The notes beneath the pieces were generated by a model that saw nothing but the letters and a program-made list of their open reading frames with translations, made no database searches and was not told where the DNA came from. Source: Clostridia bacterium (lineage in GTDB: Bacteria; Bacillota; Clostridia; Saccharofermentanales; Saccharofermentanaceae). Taken from it: a DNA stretch of 64,000 bases. The first letter of the stretch is position 1, and each line of letters opens with the position of its first letter. The stretch is taken from NCBI GenBank assembly GCA_024403735.1, contig JAKSRG010000002.1, positions 150,617 to 214,616 on the forward strand, in the 5' to 3' direction. Position numbers and translations under genes: made by a program. Shown piece after piece: positions 1 through 8,507 of the stretch.

Positions 1-1734
1 TATTTTATCAATGTTGTTTATGATGACAATGCTAAGACATTGTCTTTTGAAGATAACGGTATTGGTATGTCTGCTGAAGAGATTGATAAGTATATCAATC
101 AGATTGCTTTCTCTGGTGCTATGGATTTTGTAACTAAGTATCAGGAGCAGTCAACAGATAAGGCTGGTATTATCGGTCATTTTGGTCTTGGTTTCTATTC
201 AGCATTTATGGTTGCTGATGAGGTTACAATTGAGACTAAGTCTTATGTAGCTGATGAGGCTGCAGTTTGCTGGAAGTCTGAAGATGGTATGGATTATGAG
301 ATTTCTGAATCTTCTAAGGAAGGTAGAGGTACAATCATAACTCTCAAATTGTCTGAAGAAGCACAGGCTATTTTCGATTCATCTAAGATACGCTCAGTAC
401 TTAATAAGTATTGCTCTTTCATGCCTGTAGAACTTTTCTATATTGATACAGTTCAGGAAGAAAAGAACAAGGAAGAGGAAGAGAAGAAGCGCAAAGAGAA
501 AGAGGAGAAGGGTGAGGAATACATTGCTCCAGATAATAGTTTGAAGCCAATGAACAATACTACACCTCTTTGGGCTAAGAAGCCATCTGAGTGTTCAGAT
601 GAGGATTATGTTACTTTCTATCATGATGTATTCCCAGATATGAGAGATCCGCTTTTCTGGATTCATCTCAATATGGATTATCCATTTACACTTCAGGGTA
701 TTTTGTATTTCCCTAAGACAGATAATGTATATCAGTCACTTGAGGGAAGAATAAAGATTTATAACCATCAGGTATTCGTTGCAGATAATATTGAAGAAGT
801 AATTCCAGATTTCTTATTCCTACTCAAGGGTTGTCTTGATTGTTCTGATCTTCCACTTAATGTTTCAAGATCAGCTCTTCAGCAGGATGAATATGTAAAG
901 AAGCTTTCTTCTCACATTATTAAGAAAGTATCAGATAAGTTGAATGATGTTTTCAAGAAGGAAAGAGAGTCATTTGAAAAGTATTGGTCTGACATTTCTG
1001 TATTCGTTAAGTACGGAATGCTTAAGGAAGAGAAGTTCTACGATAAGACAAAAGATATTTGTCTATTCAAGTTGAACAATGGTGGATTTAAGACAATTAG
1101 TGAGCTTACTGATGGTAAGGACACAATTAGATATACAACAGATTCAACTGCTCAGGCTGCATATATTGCAATGGCTGAGAAGGATGGATATGAGGTTGTA
1201 ATTCTCGATGAAGAGATTGATAACAATTTTATCTCATTCTTGGAGTACAAAAATCAGAACATTAAGTTCAAGCGTGTAGATAGTGAATTGTCTGGTACAG
1301 AAGGTGATGAGACACTTAAGACAAAGCTTGCTGATTTGTTCGCAGCTGCACTTACTGGTACACAGATTGATGTATCTGCTATGGGTCTTGGTGCTGACTC
1401 AATGCCAGCTTTCATTAGAGAGACAGAAGAAGCACGTCGTATGGCTGAGATGAGAGCTCAGTTTGAGAAAATGAGAACTGGTAAGGAAGATGATCCATAT
1501 AAGAATTTGGATACAATGTTCCCTATTAAGGTTGATTTGGTTGTTAATACAGATAGCCCACTTATCTCTAAGCTTACAGCTATGAAAGAGATGGGAACTA
1601 AGGACGAGGATGCTAATAGACTTGCTCAGCATATTTTTGATCAGGCTAAGCTCGCTCATGGTTCACTCGATTCTGAAGGCTTGAAGAGATTCTTGGAATA
1701 TAATTCTAAGATTTTAGCTGATTCAATTAGTTAA
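1..1734 (+). CDS. htpG: Chaperone protein HtpG (Hsp90), 5'-truncated by window edge
   Basis: Hsp90-family ATP-dependent chaperone of the cytoplasm. The reading frame is already open at base 1, so the true start lies upstream and roughly the first 60-80 residues of the N-terminal ATPase (GHKL) domain are missing here. Visible motifs are DNGIGM (ATP-binding N-box) and the glycine-rich lid GHFGLGFYSAF, followed by a charged linker rich in Glu and Lys, the middle domain with the RGV-like region SDLPLNVSRSALQQ, and a C-terminal dimerisation domain ending near LEYNSKILADSIS. The charged linker (EEKNKEEEEKKRKEKEEKGE) is longer than in E. coli HtpG. It is followed by 75 bases and then purL. Identity is secure; only the 5' end is unknown. 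Confidence 0.96.
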   Translation, partial: YFINVVYDDNAKTLSFEDNGIGMSAEEIDKYINQIAFSGAMDFVTKYQEQSTDKAGIIGHFGLGFYSAFMVADEVTIETKSYVADEAAVCWKSEDGMDYEISESSKEGRGTIITLKLSEEAQAIFDSSKIRSVLNKYCSFMPVELFYIDTVQEEKNKEEEEKKRKEKEEKGEEYIAPDNSLKPMNNTTPLWAKKPSECSDEDYVTFYHDVFPDMRDPLFWIHLNMDYPFTLQGILYFPKTDNVYQSLEGRIKIYNHQVFVADNIEEVIPDFLFLLKGCLDCSDLPLNVSRSALQQDEYVKKLSSHIIKKVSDKLNDVFKKERESFEKYWSDISVFVKYGMLKEEKFYDKTKDICLFKLNNGGFKTISELTDGKDTIRYTTDSTAQAAYIAMAEKDGYEVVILDEEIDNNFISFLEYKNQNIKFKRVDSELSGTEGDETLKTKLADLFAAALTGTQIDVSAMGLGADSMPAFIRETEEARRMAEMRAQFEKMRTGKEDDPYKNLDTMFPIKVDLVVNTDSPLISKLTAMKEMGTKDEDANRLAQHIFDQAKLAHGSLDSEGLKRFLEYNSKILADSIS

Positions 1735-1809
1735 GTATTTTTATATTAAAAACACTTTGGTATATTAGATTTATTGATGTGAAATAACATTTGTTTGGAG
1801 GACATAATA

Positions 1810-4800
1810 ATGGCACAAGAGGTTCGCAGAATTTTCTCTGAGAAAAAGTTACCATTCGCTGTTGAGGCAAAGGGAATTCTTAAGGATGTAAAGTCTGACT
1901 TAGGTATTTCCACTCTCGAATCAGTAAGAGTATTCAACAGATACGACGTTTCTGGTATCACTGACGAAGAGTATGAAGAGGCTAAGAAGGTAGTTTTTTC
2001 TGAACCACCTGTAGATAATGTATATGATGAGATAATTGACGTAGCAGATGCTTGCTATGTTCTTGGTATTGAGGCTTTGCCTGGTCAGTATGATCAGAGA
2101 GCTGATTCAGCTGCTCAGTGTGTTCAGTTCCTTACACAGAAGGAAAGACCTCTTGTTAAGACAGCTAAGGTTATTGCTTTCTATGGTTCTGTTACTGAAG
2201 AGCAGAAAGAGGAGATTGCAAAGTATCTCATTAACCCAGTTGAATCTCGTAAGGCTTCAGATGTTAAGCCAGACACTTTGAAGGATGTATACGATATTCC
2301 TACAGAAGTTGCTACAATTGAGAATTTCATCACAATGTCTGATGATGAGCTTGCTACACTTAGATCTGATATGGGTCTTGCTATGAGCACAGCAGATGTT
2401 AAGTTCACTCAGGACTTCTTTAAGGAGCAGAAGCGTAACCCAACAGTTACAGAAATTCGTGTTCTCGATACATATTGGTCAGACCACTGTCGTCATACAA
2501 CTTTCTTGACACAGCTCGAGAGTATTGAGTTCGCTGGTGATGATGCACTTACAGAAGAGATTAAGACTACATATAAGGATTATCTTGATAGTCGTGAGAC
2601 AATTTATGGTGAGAGAATTTCTAAGAAGCCAGTTTGCCTCATGGATTTGGCTACTCTCGCAATGAAGAAGCTTAAGAAAGATGGCAAGCTTGCTGATCTT
2701 GATGAGTCAGAAGAGATTAATGCTTGTTCAATTAAGATTAAGATTGATGTTGACGGTGAAGAGAAAGATTATATCTTCATGTTCAAGAACGAGACACATA
2801 ATCACCCAACAGAGATTGAGCCATTTGGTGGTGCTGCTACATGTCTTGGTGGAGCTATTCGTGATCCACTTTCAGGTCGTTCATATGTGTATCAGGCTAT
2901 GCGTGTTACAGGTGCTGGTGATCCTACAGTTCCAGTATCAATGACACTTAAGGGTAAGCTCTCACAGAAGAAGATTGTTCGTACAGCAGCTGCTGGTTAT
3001 AGCTCATATGGTAACCAGATTGGTCTTGCAACAGGTCAGGTTGATGAGATTTATCATCCAGGTTATGTAGCTAAGAGAATGGAGATTGGTGCTGTTGTTG
3101 GTGCTGCTCCAGCTGAGAATATTGTACGTGAGAGACCAATTCCAGGTGATATTGTTGTTCTCCTTGGTGGTCGTACTGGTCGTGATGGTATCGGTGGTGC
3201 TACTGGTTCATCTAAGGCTCATGATGAAAAGTCAGTACTTACATGTGGTGCTGAGGTACAGAAGGGTAATCCTCCTACAGAGAGAAAGATTCAGAGACTT
3301 TTCAGAAACCCTAAGGTTACAAAGCTTATTGTTAGATGTAATGACTTTGGTGCTGGTGGTGTTTCAGTTGCTATTGGTGAGCTCGCTGATGGTCTTGAGA
3401 TTAACCTTGATTTGGTACCTAAGAAGTACGAAGGTCTTGATGGTACAGAGATTGCTATCTCTGAGTCACAGGAGCGTATGGCTTGTGTAATTCACAAGGA
3501 AGATAAGGAAGAATTCCTATCATATGCTGATATGGAGAACCTCGAGGCAATCGTTGTTGCAGAGGTTACTGAGGCTCCAATTATGAAGATGGTTTGGAAT
3601 GGTAAGACAATCGTTGATCTTCCAAGAAGCTTCATTGATACAAACGGTGCTTCACAGTTTGCTGATGTTCTTGTTACAAAGCCTGCTACAGATGCTTCTT
3701 ACCTTGATTCAAAGAATGATTCATATGTTGAAGGTGATTTTGCTGCTTCTCTTAAGGGTGCACTTAATTCACTTGCTGGTTGTTCAAGAAAGGGTCTTAT
3801 CCAGAGATTTGACTCTACAATCGGTGCAGGTTCAGCAATTATGCCATATGGTGGTGAGTATCAGACATCTCCAGAAGAAGGTATGGCTTGTAAGATCCCA
3901 CTTGATAAGGGTACTACTAAGTCATGTTCAGTTATGACATATGGTTTTGATCCATACTTCACAGAATGGAACCCATATTGTGGTTCTTACCACGCAGTTG
4001 TTGAGAGCTTGTTGAAGCTTCTTTGTATGGGTGTTGATCCACTTACTGCAAGACTTACATTCCAGGAGTACTTTGAGAGAATGAGTTCAAAGGAAGCTTG
4101 GGGTAAGCCACTTCAGGCACTCCTTGGTGCATATAAGGCACAGCTTGATTTCGGTACTGCTGCTATTGGTGGTAAGGACTCTATGTCTGGTACATTTAAC
4201 GATATTCATGTACCACCAACACTTGTATCTTTCGCTGTTGGTATGAATACAACAGATAAGCTCATTACTGCTACTCTTACAGGTACAGCACAGAGACTTT
4301 ATGTTGTAAAGATTGCTCGTAATGATGTCGGTTTCTATAAGAAAGACCACGCACTTAGAGTTATTAAGGCTGTTAAGGAACTTACTTCACGTGGACTTCT
4401 TAAGAATGCTGCTGTTGTTAAGTCATCTGGTATCGCTGCAAGAACAGCTGAGATGCTTGTTGGTAATAAGTTAGGTTTCGAGTTCGATGCAAATCTTACT
4501 GAAGATTTCCTCTTCAATAAGGCTCTTGGTACTATTATCCTCGCTATTGATAATGATTCAAATGCAATTGACAAGGTAGAGATGGTAGGCGGTAAGTTCT
4601 TAGGTAAGACTAACGATACAGGTGTTATTACTTATAAGGATGCTTCAATCTCTGTTGAAGATGCTCTTAATGCATATGAATCAAAGCTTGAGCCAATCTT
4701 CCCAACAGTATCTAATGATGGAACAATGCCTGTTGAAGTTAAGGAATTTACAACAGATAAGACATTTAAGGCTGCTCCTTCAGTTCTTAAGGGTGCTAAG

Positions 4801-5595
4801 CCACGTGTAATTATTCCTGTAATGCCAGGTACTAACTGTGAGATTGATTCAGCTCGTGCTTTTGAGAGAGCTGGTGGTGAAGCTGATATTCTTGTTATCA
4901 GAAACAAGAATCAGAATGACATTACTGAGTCACTCCAGACACTTGCTAAGAAAATCAATGAAAGCAATATCATTATGCTCCCAGGTGGTTTCTCAGCTGG
5001 TGATGAGCCAGAAGGATCTGGTAAGTTCTTTGCTGCTGCATTCAGAAATCAGTATGTAACAGAAGCAGTAAGAGATTTGCTTTTCAATAGAGATGGTTTG
5101 ATGCTCGGTATCTGTAATGGTTTCCAGTCACTCATTAAGCTTGGCCTCGTACCATACGGTGACATTAAGGAACTTACAACTGAGAGCCCAACTCTTACAT
5201 TTAATAACATTGGTCGCCATCAGAATGTTTATGCTAAGACAAAGATTATGTCTAACAATAGCCCATGGCTCTCAATGGTTAAGACTGGTGAAGTATATAA
5301 TGTACCTGTTTCACACGGTGAAGGTCGTTTTGTAGCTTCTGATGAGCTTGTTGCTAAGCTTATTGCTAATGGTCAGGTTGCTACATGCTACGTTGATGAT
5401 AAGGGTAACCTTTCTAACGCTACAGCATTTAACCCTAATGGTTCTGTATGTGCTATTGAAGGTATTCTTTCACCAGACGGACGTGTATTCGGTAAGATGG
5501 CTCACAGTGAGCGTTTTGATCCAGATTTGTGTAAGAATATTCCTGGTTCAAAGGATCAGAAGATCTTTGAATCTGGTATTGCTTACTTCTTGTAA
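1810..5595 (+). CDS. purL: Phosphoribosylformylglycinamidine synthase, single-chain (PurL with fused PurQ glutaminase)
   Basis: Fourth step of de novo purine synthesis: FGAR + glutamine + ATP to FGAM. The 1261-residue protein is the large single-chain form, not the three-subunit PurS/PurL/PurQ form of Bacillus. Visible landmarks are the N-terminal PurS-like segment, TYWSDHCRHTTF and the NETHNHPTEIEPF ATP/metal motif of the synthase core, two AIRS-type halves, and a C-terminal class I glutamine amidotransferase domain with the nucleophile Cys1102 in GICNGFQ and the His of VSHGEGRF. I chose the ATG at 1810 because GGAGG lies just upstream; an in-frame TTG at 1795 would place the ribosome site inside the gene. 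No other purine gene is adjacent. Confidence 0.97.
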   Translation: MAQEVRRIFSEKKLPFAVEAKGILKDVKSDLGISTLESVRVFNRYDVSGITDEEYEEAKKVVFSEPPVDNVYDEIIDVADACYVLGIEALPGQYDQRADSAAQCVQFLTQKERPLVKTAKVIAFYGSVTEEQKEEIAKYLINPVESRKASDVKPDTLKDVYDIPTEVATIENFITMSDDELATLRSDMGLAMSTADVKFTQDFFKEQKRNPTVTEIRVLDTYWSDHCRHTTFLTQLESIEFAGDDALTEEIKTTYKDYLDSRETIYGERISKKPVCLMDLATLAMKKLKKDGKLADLDESEEINACSIKIKIDVDGEEKDYIFMFKNETHNHPTEIEPFGGAATCLGGAIRDPLSGRSYVYQAMRVTGAGDPTVPVSMTLKGKLSQKKIVRTAAAGYSSYGNQIGLATGQVDEIYHPGYVAKRMEIGAVVGAAPAENIVRERPIPGDIVVLLGGRTGRDGIGGATGSSKAHDEKSVLTCGAEVQKGNPPTERKIQRLFRNPKVTKLIVRCNDFGAGGVSVAIGELADGLEINLDLVPKKYEGLDGTEIAISESQERMACVIHKEDKEEFLSYADMENLEAIVVAEVTEAPIMKMVWNGKTIVDLPRSFIDTNGASQFADVLVTKPATDASYLDSKNDSYVEGDFAASLKGALNSLAGCSRKGLIQRFDSTIGAGSAIMPYGGEYQTSPEEGMACKIPLDKGTTKSCSVMTYGFDPYFTEWNPYCGSYHAVVESLLKLLCMGVDPLTARLTFQEYFERMSSKEAWGKPLQALLGAYKAQLDFGTAAIGGKDSMSGTFNDIHVPPTLVSFAVGMNTTDKLITATLTGTAQRLYVVKIARNDVGFYKKDHALRVIKAVKELTSRGLLKNAAVVKSSGIAARTAEMLVGNKLGFEFDANLTEDFLFNKALGTIILAIDNDSNAIDKVEMVGGKFLGKTNDTGVITYKDASISVEDALNAYESKLEPIFPTVSNDGTMPVEVKEFTTDKTFKAAPSVLKGAKPRVIIPVMPGTNCEIDSARAFERAGGEADILVIRNKNQNDITESLQTLAKKINESNIIMLPGGFSAGDEPEGSGKFFAAAFRNQYVTEAVRDLLFNRDGLMLGICNGFQSLIKLGLVPYGDIKELTTESPTLTFNNIGRHQNVYAKTKIMSNNSPWLSMVKTGEVYNVPVSHGEGRFVASDELVAKLIANGQVATCYVDDKGNLSNATAFNPNGSVCAIEGILSPDGRVFGKMAHSERFDPDLCKNIPGSKDQKIFESGIAYFL

Positions 5596-5606
5596 TTAGA
5601 GGTTAT

Positions 5607-6461
5607 ATGAATAAAGATCGTGTACTAGAAATTCTTAAATCAAATGATTTGCAGGCTCAAAGTAAATTTGGCCAGAATTTCTTGTGCAACGATAATATTA
5701 CTAATCGAATTGTTGATGTATCTGATATCAGGCCTGATTCCAGAGTGTTGGAAATTGGGCCTGGTATTGGTGCTTTAACAGAAGCTATTCTCTCTAGAAG
5801 TAATGGTGATATGCAGTACACTGCTGTTGAGATTGACAGAGGATTAGCTGAATTTCTTGAGAATGATTCTTTTATTGGTTTACATGCATTTATTGAATGC
5901 GCTGACTTTACAAAGATGAAGAGAGAAGACTATGTTGGTCTCTATGATTTTGATTTTGTAGTTAGTAACATTCCTTATTACGTGATGACTCCAATTATTA
6001 AGAAACTTCTTATTGAGTGTAATAGTGCAGAGAAGATGACTTTTATGGTTGAGCAAGATGCAATTGATCGTATTATTGCAAAACCAAAGACTAAGCAGTA
6101 CGGTCCACTTGCTGTTTTGTGTGAAGTGTATGGAACTGTGAATAAGGAGTTCTCGGTATCTCCTGATTGTTTCTATCCAATGCCTCATACGATGTCTGCT
6201 GTTATTACATTGACTAAGAAGATATTTTTAAATGAAGATGAGAATTTTGAGATTACACTTGAGTTCGCTCGATTTGTTGAAGCCTGTTTCTCAATGAGAC
6301 GTAAGACACTTTATAATTGTTTAGGTTCTTATTTTAAAATTGTATCTCCTAACATGCCAATTTTGAGTGCAATTGATAAGCTTGGATTAAGTTCAAAAGT
6401 GAGAGCTGAAGATTTAAGTGCACAAAATTTTATTGAGTTATACCGTCTTCTTTTGTTATAA
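5607..6461 (+). CDS. rsmA: 16S rRNA dimethyladenosine transferase RsmA (KsgA)
   Basis: SAM-dependent enzyme that dimethylates two adjacent adenines near the 3' end of 16S rRNA during small-subunit maturation. The 284-residue length is typical. The SAM-binding motif EIGPGIGALTEAI is near residues 50-62 and the catalytic motif appears as NIPYYV in place of the more common NLPYYI. The conserved start QSKFGQNFL (substrate-entry region) is present, and the C-terminal helical domain includes FSMRRKTL. It starts 12 bases after the purL stop, so it is probably co-transcribed with purL. The ATG is preceded by TAGAGG. Confidence 0.95.
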   Translation: MNKDRVLEILKSNDLQAQSKFGQNFLCNDNITNRIVDVSDIRPDSRVLEIGPGIGALTEAILSRSNGDMQYTAVEIDRGLAEFLENDSFIGLHAFIECADFTKMKREDYVGLYDFDFVVSNIPYYVMTPIIKKLLIECNSAEKMTFMVEQDAIDRIIAKPKTKQYGPLAVLCEVYGTVNKEFSVSPDCFYPMPHTMSAVITLTKKIFLNEDENFEITLEFARFVEACFSMRRKTLYNCLGSYFKIVSPNMPILSAIDKLGLSSKVRAEDLSAQNFIELYRLLLL

Positions 6462-6492
6462 TGTATAAAATTACAGGCGTGGGTGGGTTGTT

Positions 6493-7938
6493 ATGAAACT
6501 TTATAGAAAATTTTTATCTGTTGTTTTATCGTTGTCCGTTATATCTTCAATTGCTTTTCCTGCTGTTGCTGCTGAAAAGAATTTCATTAATTATGAGGCT
6601 GATGATGTATTAATCGAGGTAATGGGAAAAGATTATTCATCAGTAGTTTATCCTACAACAATAGATGGTTTCCTTATGAGACTTTATAATCTCGTAATGC
6701 AGAGAGATTATGATACTCAGGGTATTAACTATTGGAAGGCAAAACTTTCATCTGGACAGATGAATGCTTCTAACGTTGCTCGTTATTTCTTTACATGTGA
6801 TGAATTCTATAACCTTAATTATTCTGATGAGGAATATGTAACTGTATTGTATAAAGTATTCTTTAACAGAGCTCCTGATGCTTCAGGTAAGACATATTGG
6901 CTTAATCAGCTCAAAGCTGGAAAGAGTAAGAGATATGTTCTTGAAGGTTTTATTAGTTCAACAGAATGGGCTAATACATGCTTGAATTATGGCGTAGTTT
7001 CAGGTACTACAACGGTTCCTACTGCTTCTAAGGCCCCATCTACAAGTGTTACTAATTTTGTTAAGTCTCTATATACAGATGTACTAGGTAGATCAGCTGA
7101 TGTTGGTGGTATGTCTTATTGGGCTAATGAATTAACATATATGCGTAAGTCTGCTCAGGATGTTGCTAAGGGATTTTTCTTTAGTTCTGAGTTTGAACGT
7201 ATCTACAAGAATAATTCACCTGAGGATAATGTAAAGATTTTCTATAAGGTATTCCTTGGAAGAACTCCTGATTCAAGTGGTTTAACATATTGGGCTAATC
7301 AGATTAGAAGTGGTAAGTCTTTACTTGAAGTTTACAATGGTTTCTGTAATTCTACTGAGTTTGCTTCTAAGTGTGCAGCAATGGGTATTATTCCTGTAAT
7401 GCCTTCTTCTAACGCTCAGTACAATAAGCCTGAACCTGTTAAGGCTACACCTGCACCAACTAGTGTTCCATCTACAGGTGTTGATAAGTCTGTTAAGTCA
7501 TATTCAATTAATACGACATCAGGTGATGTGATTATTACTGGTTATTACGATACACAGATGGCTTACGATATTTTTATTCTCCTCAATAACTATAGACAGG
7601 CTAATGGTGTTGCACCTCTTGAATGGAATGGAACTATGGTTGTTGGTACTAATGTTCGTGCAACAGAGATCGTTTATACTTGGGACCACTATCGTCCAAA
7701 TGGACATTTGTTTAATACAGTTCCTAATGGTAATATGATGCGTGGTGAGAATATTGCTAAGGCATCTTATTCTACAGCTCAAGGTTTCTTTGACGAGTGG
7801 AAAAATTCACCTGGACACAATTCAAATATGTTGGATTCTTCATATAAGACTGTTTCTATATCTGTATTTGTTGCTGATAGTGGCAATCCATATGCAGGAC
7901 CTTACTATTACTTTGCTGTTCAGAATTTTGGTCGTTAA
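6493..7938 (+). CDS. Secreted protein with two DUF4214 modules and a C-terminal CAP/SCP domain
   Basis: Predicted exported protein of 481 residues. A signal peptide is visible: positive MKLYRK, a hydrophobic core, then an AVAAEK cleavage region near residue 27. Two tandem DUF4214 modules follow (roughly residues 55-165 and 188-300), each showing the R..D..G..YW and F..S.E patterns, for example RAPDASGKTYW and RTPDSSGLTYW. A Pro/Thr linker leads to a CAP domain (about 350-481) with the motif segments HLFNTV, GENIA and SPGHNSNML. CAP proteins in this group are extracellular; the molecular role of this one is unknown. DUF4214 is often found in surface or extracellular-matrix-associated proteins, so a cell-surface role is inferred. 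Start ATG follows a G-rich GGTGGG stretch. Confidence 0.85.
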   Translation: MKLYRKFLSVVLSLSVISSIAFPAVAAEKNFINYEADDVLIEVMGKDYSSVVYPTTIDGFLMRLYNLVMQRDYDTQGINYWKAKLSSGQMNASNVARYFFTCDEFYNLNYSDEEYVTVLYKVFFNRAPDASGKTYWLNQLKAGKSKRYVLEGFISSTEWANTCLNYGVVSGTTTVPTASKAPSTSVTNFVKSLYTDVLGRSADVGGMSYWANELTYMRKSAQDVAKGFFFSSEFERIYKNNSPEDNVKIFYKVFLGRTPDSSGLTYWANQIRSGKSLLEVYNGFCNSTEFASKCAAMGIIPVMPSSNAQYNKPEPVKATPAPTSVPSTGVDKSVKSYSINTTSGDVIITGYYDTQMAYDIFILLNNYRQANGVAPLEWNGTMVVGTNVRATEIVYTWDHYRPNGHLFNTVPNGNMMRGENIAKASYSTAQGFFDEWKNSPGHNSNMLDSSYKTVSISVFVADSGNPYAGPYYYFAVQNFGR

Positions 7939-7961
7939 TTCTTATTTAAGGAAGTAATGTT

Positions 7962-8507
7962 ATGAGTTCTTCAAAAAGTATTTTAGGTCAGTATTCTGAC
8001 TCTAAGATGTCTAAAAAACAATCTAGTGAACAGCAGGCTGTTCCTCCTATGGCTACATATGAGCAGCGTTATAAGGGAATGGTTAAAGCTGTTACTGCTC
8101 CTGTTCCAGCTCCTACACTTGAGCAGAAGATTAAAGCTAGAGAGAATCCAGTGGTTGAAGAGAAACCTGTTAGGGTTCCTGTAGTTATTGGTGGAACAAG
8201 ATATCTTCTTGGTACTTCTGAAGAAATGTCTGTTAAACGAATCAATAAGATTGCTAATATCGCTAATGCATTATTAGAAGAAGCTAAGTCTACTAATCCA
8301 GGTCTCACTAACTCTAAAGCTGCTATTCTTGCACTTATTGATGCTAGTGATGAGATTTTGTCTTTGAAAACAGAGATTAGTAATCTTAAGACAGAACTTA
8401 TGTATTATCAGCAGCAGGATTTTATTAACAAATCAGCTATTCCAGTTGAACCAACTCCAATGGAAAAACTAGCTGAAGCGAAAGGTAATCAGGATAAAAA
8501 TGAATAA
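7962..8507 (+). CDS. zapA: ZapA-like cell division protein with N-terminal extension
   Basis: ZapA proteins bind and bundle FtsZ at the division septum. The C-terminal half (about residues 70-150) carries the family pattern VRVPVVIGGTRYLL, then KINKIANIANALLEEAK, then an ILALIDASDEILSLKTEI coiled-coil helix. At 181 residues it is about twice the usual ZapA length: the first ~70 residues are polar, Gln/Pro/Ala-rich and probably disordered. It overlaps the following U32 gene by 8 bases, so the two are translationally coupled; zapA beside a U32 gene is a recurring Firmicute pairing. A GGAAG site lies upstream of the ATG. Family call is good; the extension has no recognised function. Confidence 0.8.
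   Translation: MSSSKSILGQYSDSKMSKKQSSEQQAVPPMATYEQRYKGMVKAVTAPVPAPTLEQKIKARENPVVEEKPVRVPVVIGGTRYLLGTSEEMSVKRINKIANIANALLEEAKSTNPGLTNSKAAILALIDASDEILSLKTEISNLKTELMYYQQQDFINKSAIPVEPTPMEKLAEAKGNQDKNE

Noticed and set aside
1736..1757. AGTATTTTTATATTAAAAACACT hairpin after htpG
   Set aside because: The stem is almost all A-T and has no T-run; too weak to call a terminator.
3086..3490. 134-residue frame inside purL on the same strand
   Set aside because: Leu/Val-rich shadow of the real purL frame with no ribosome site or domain.
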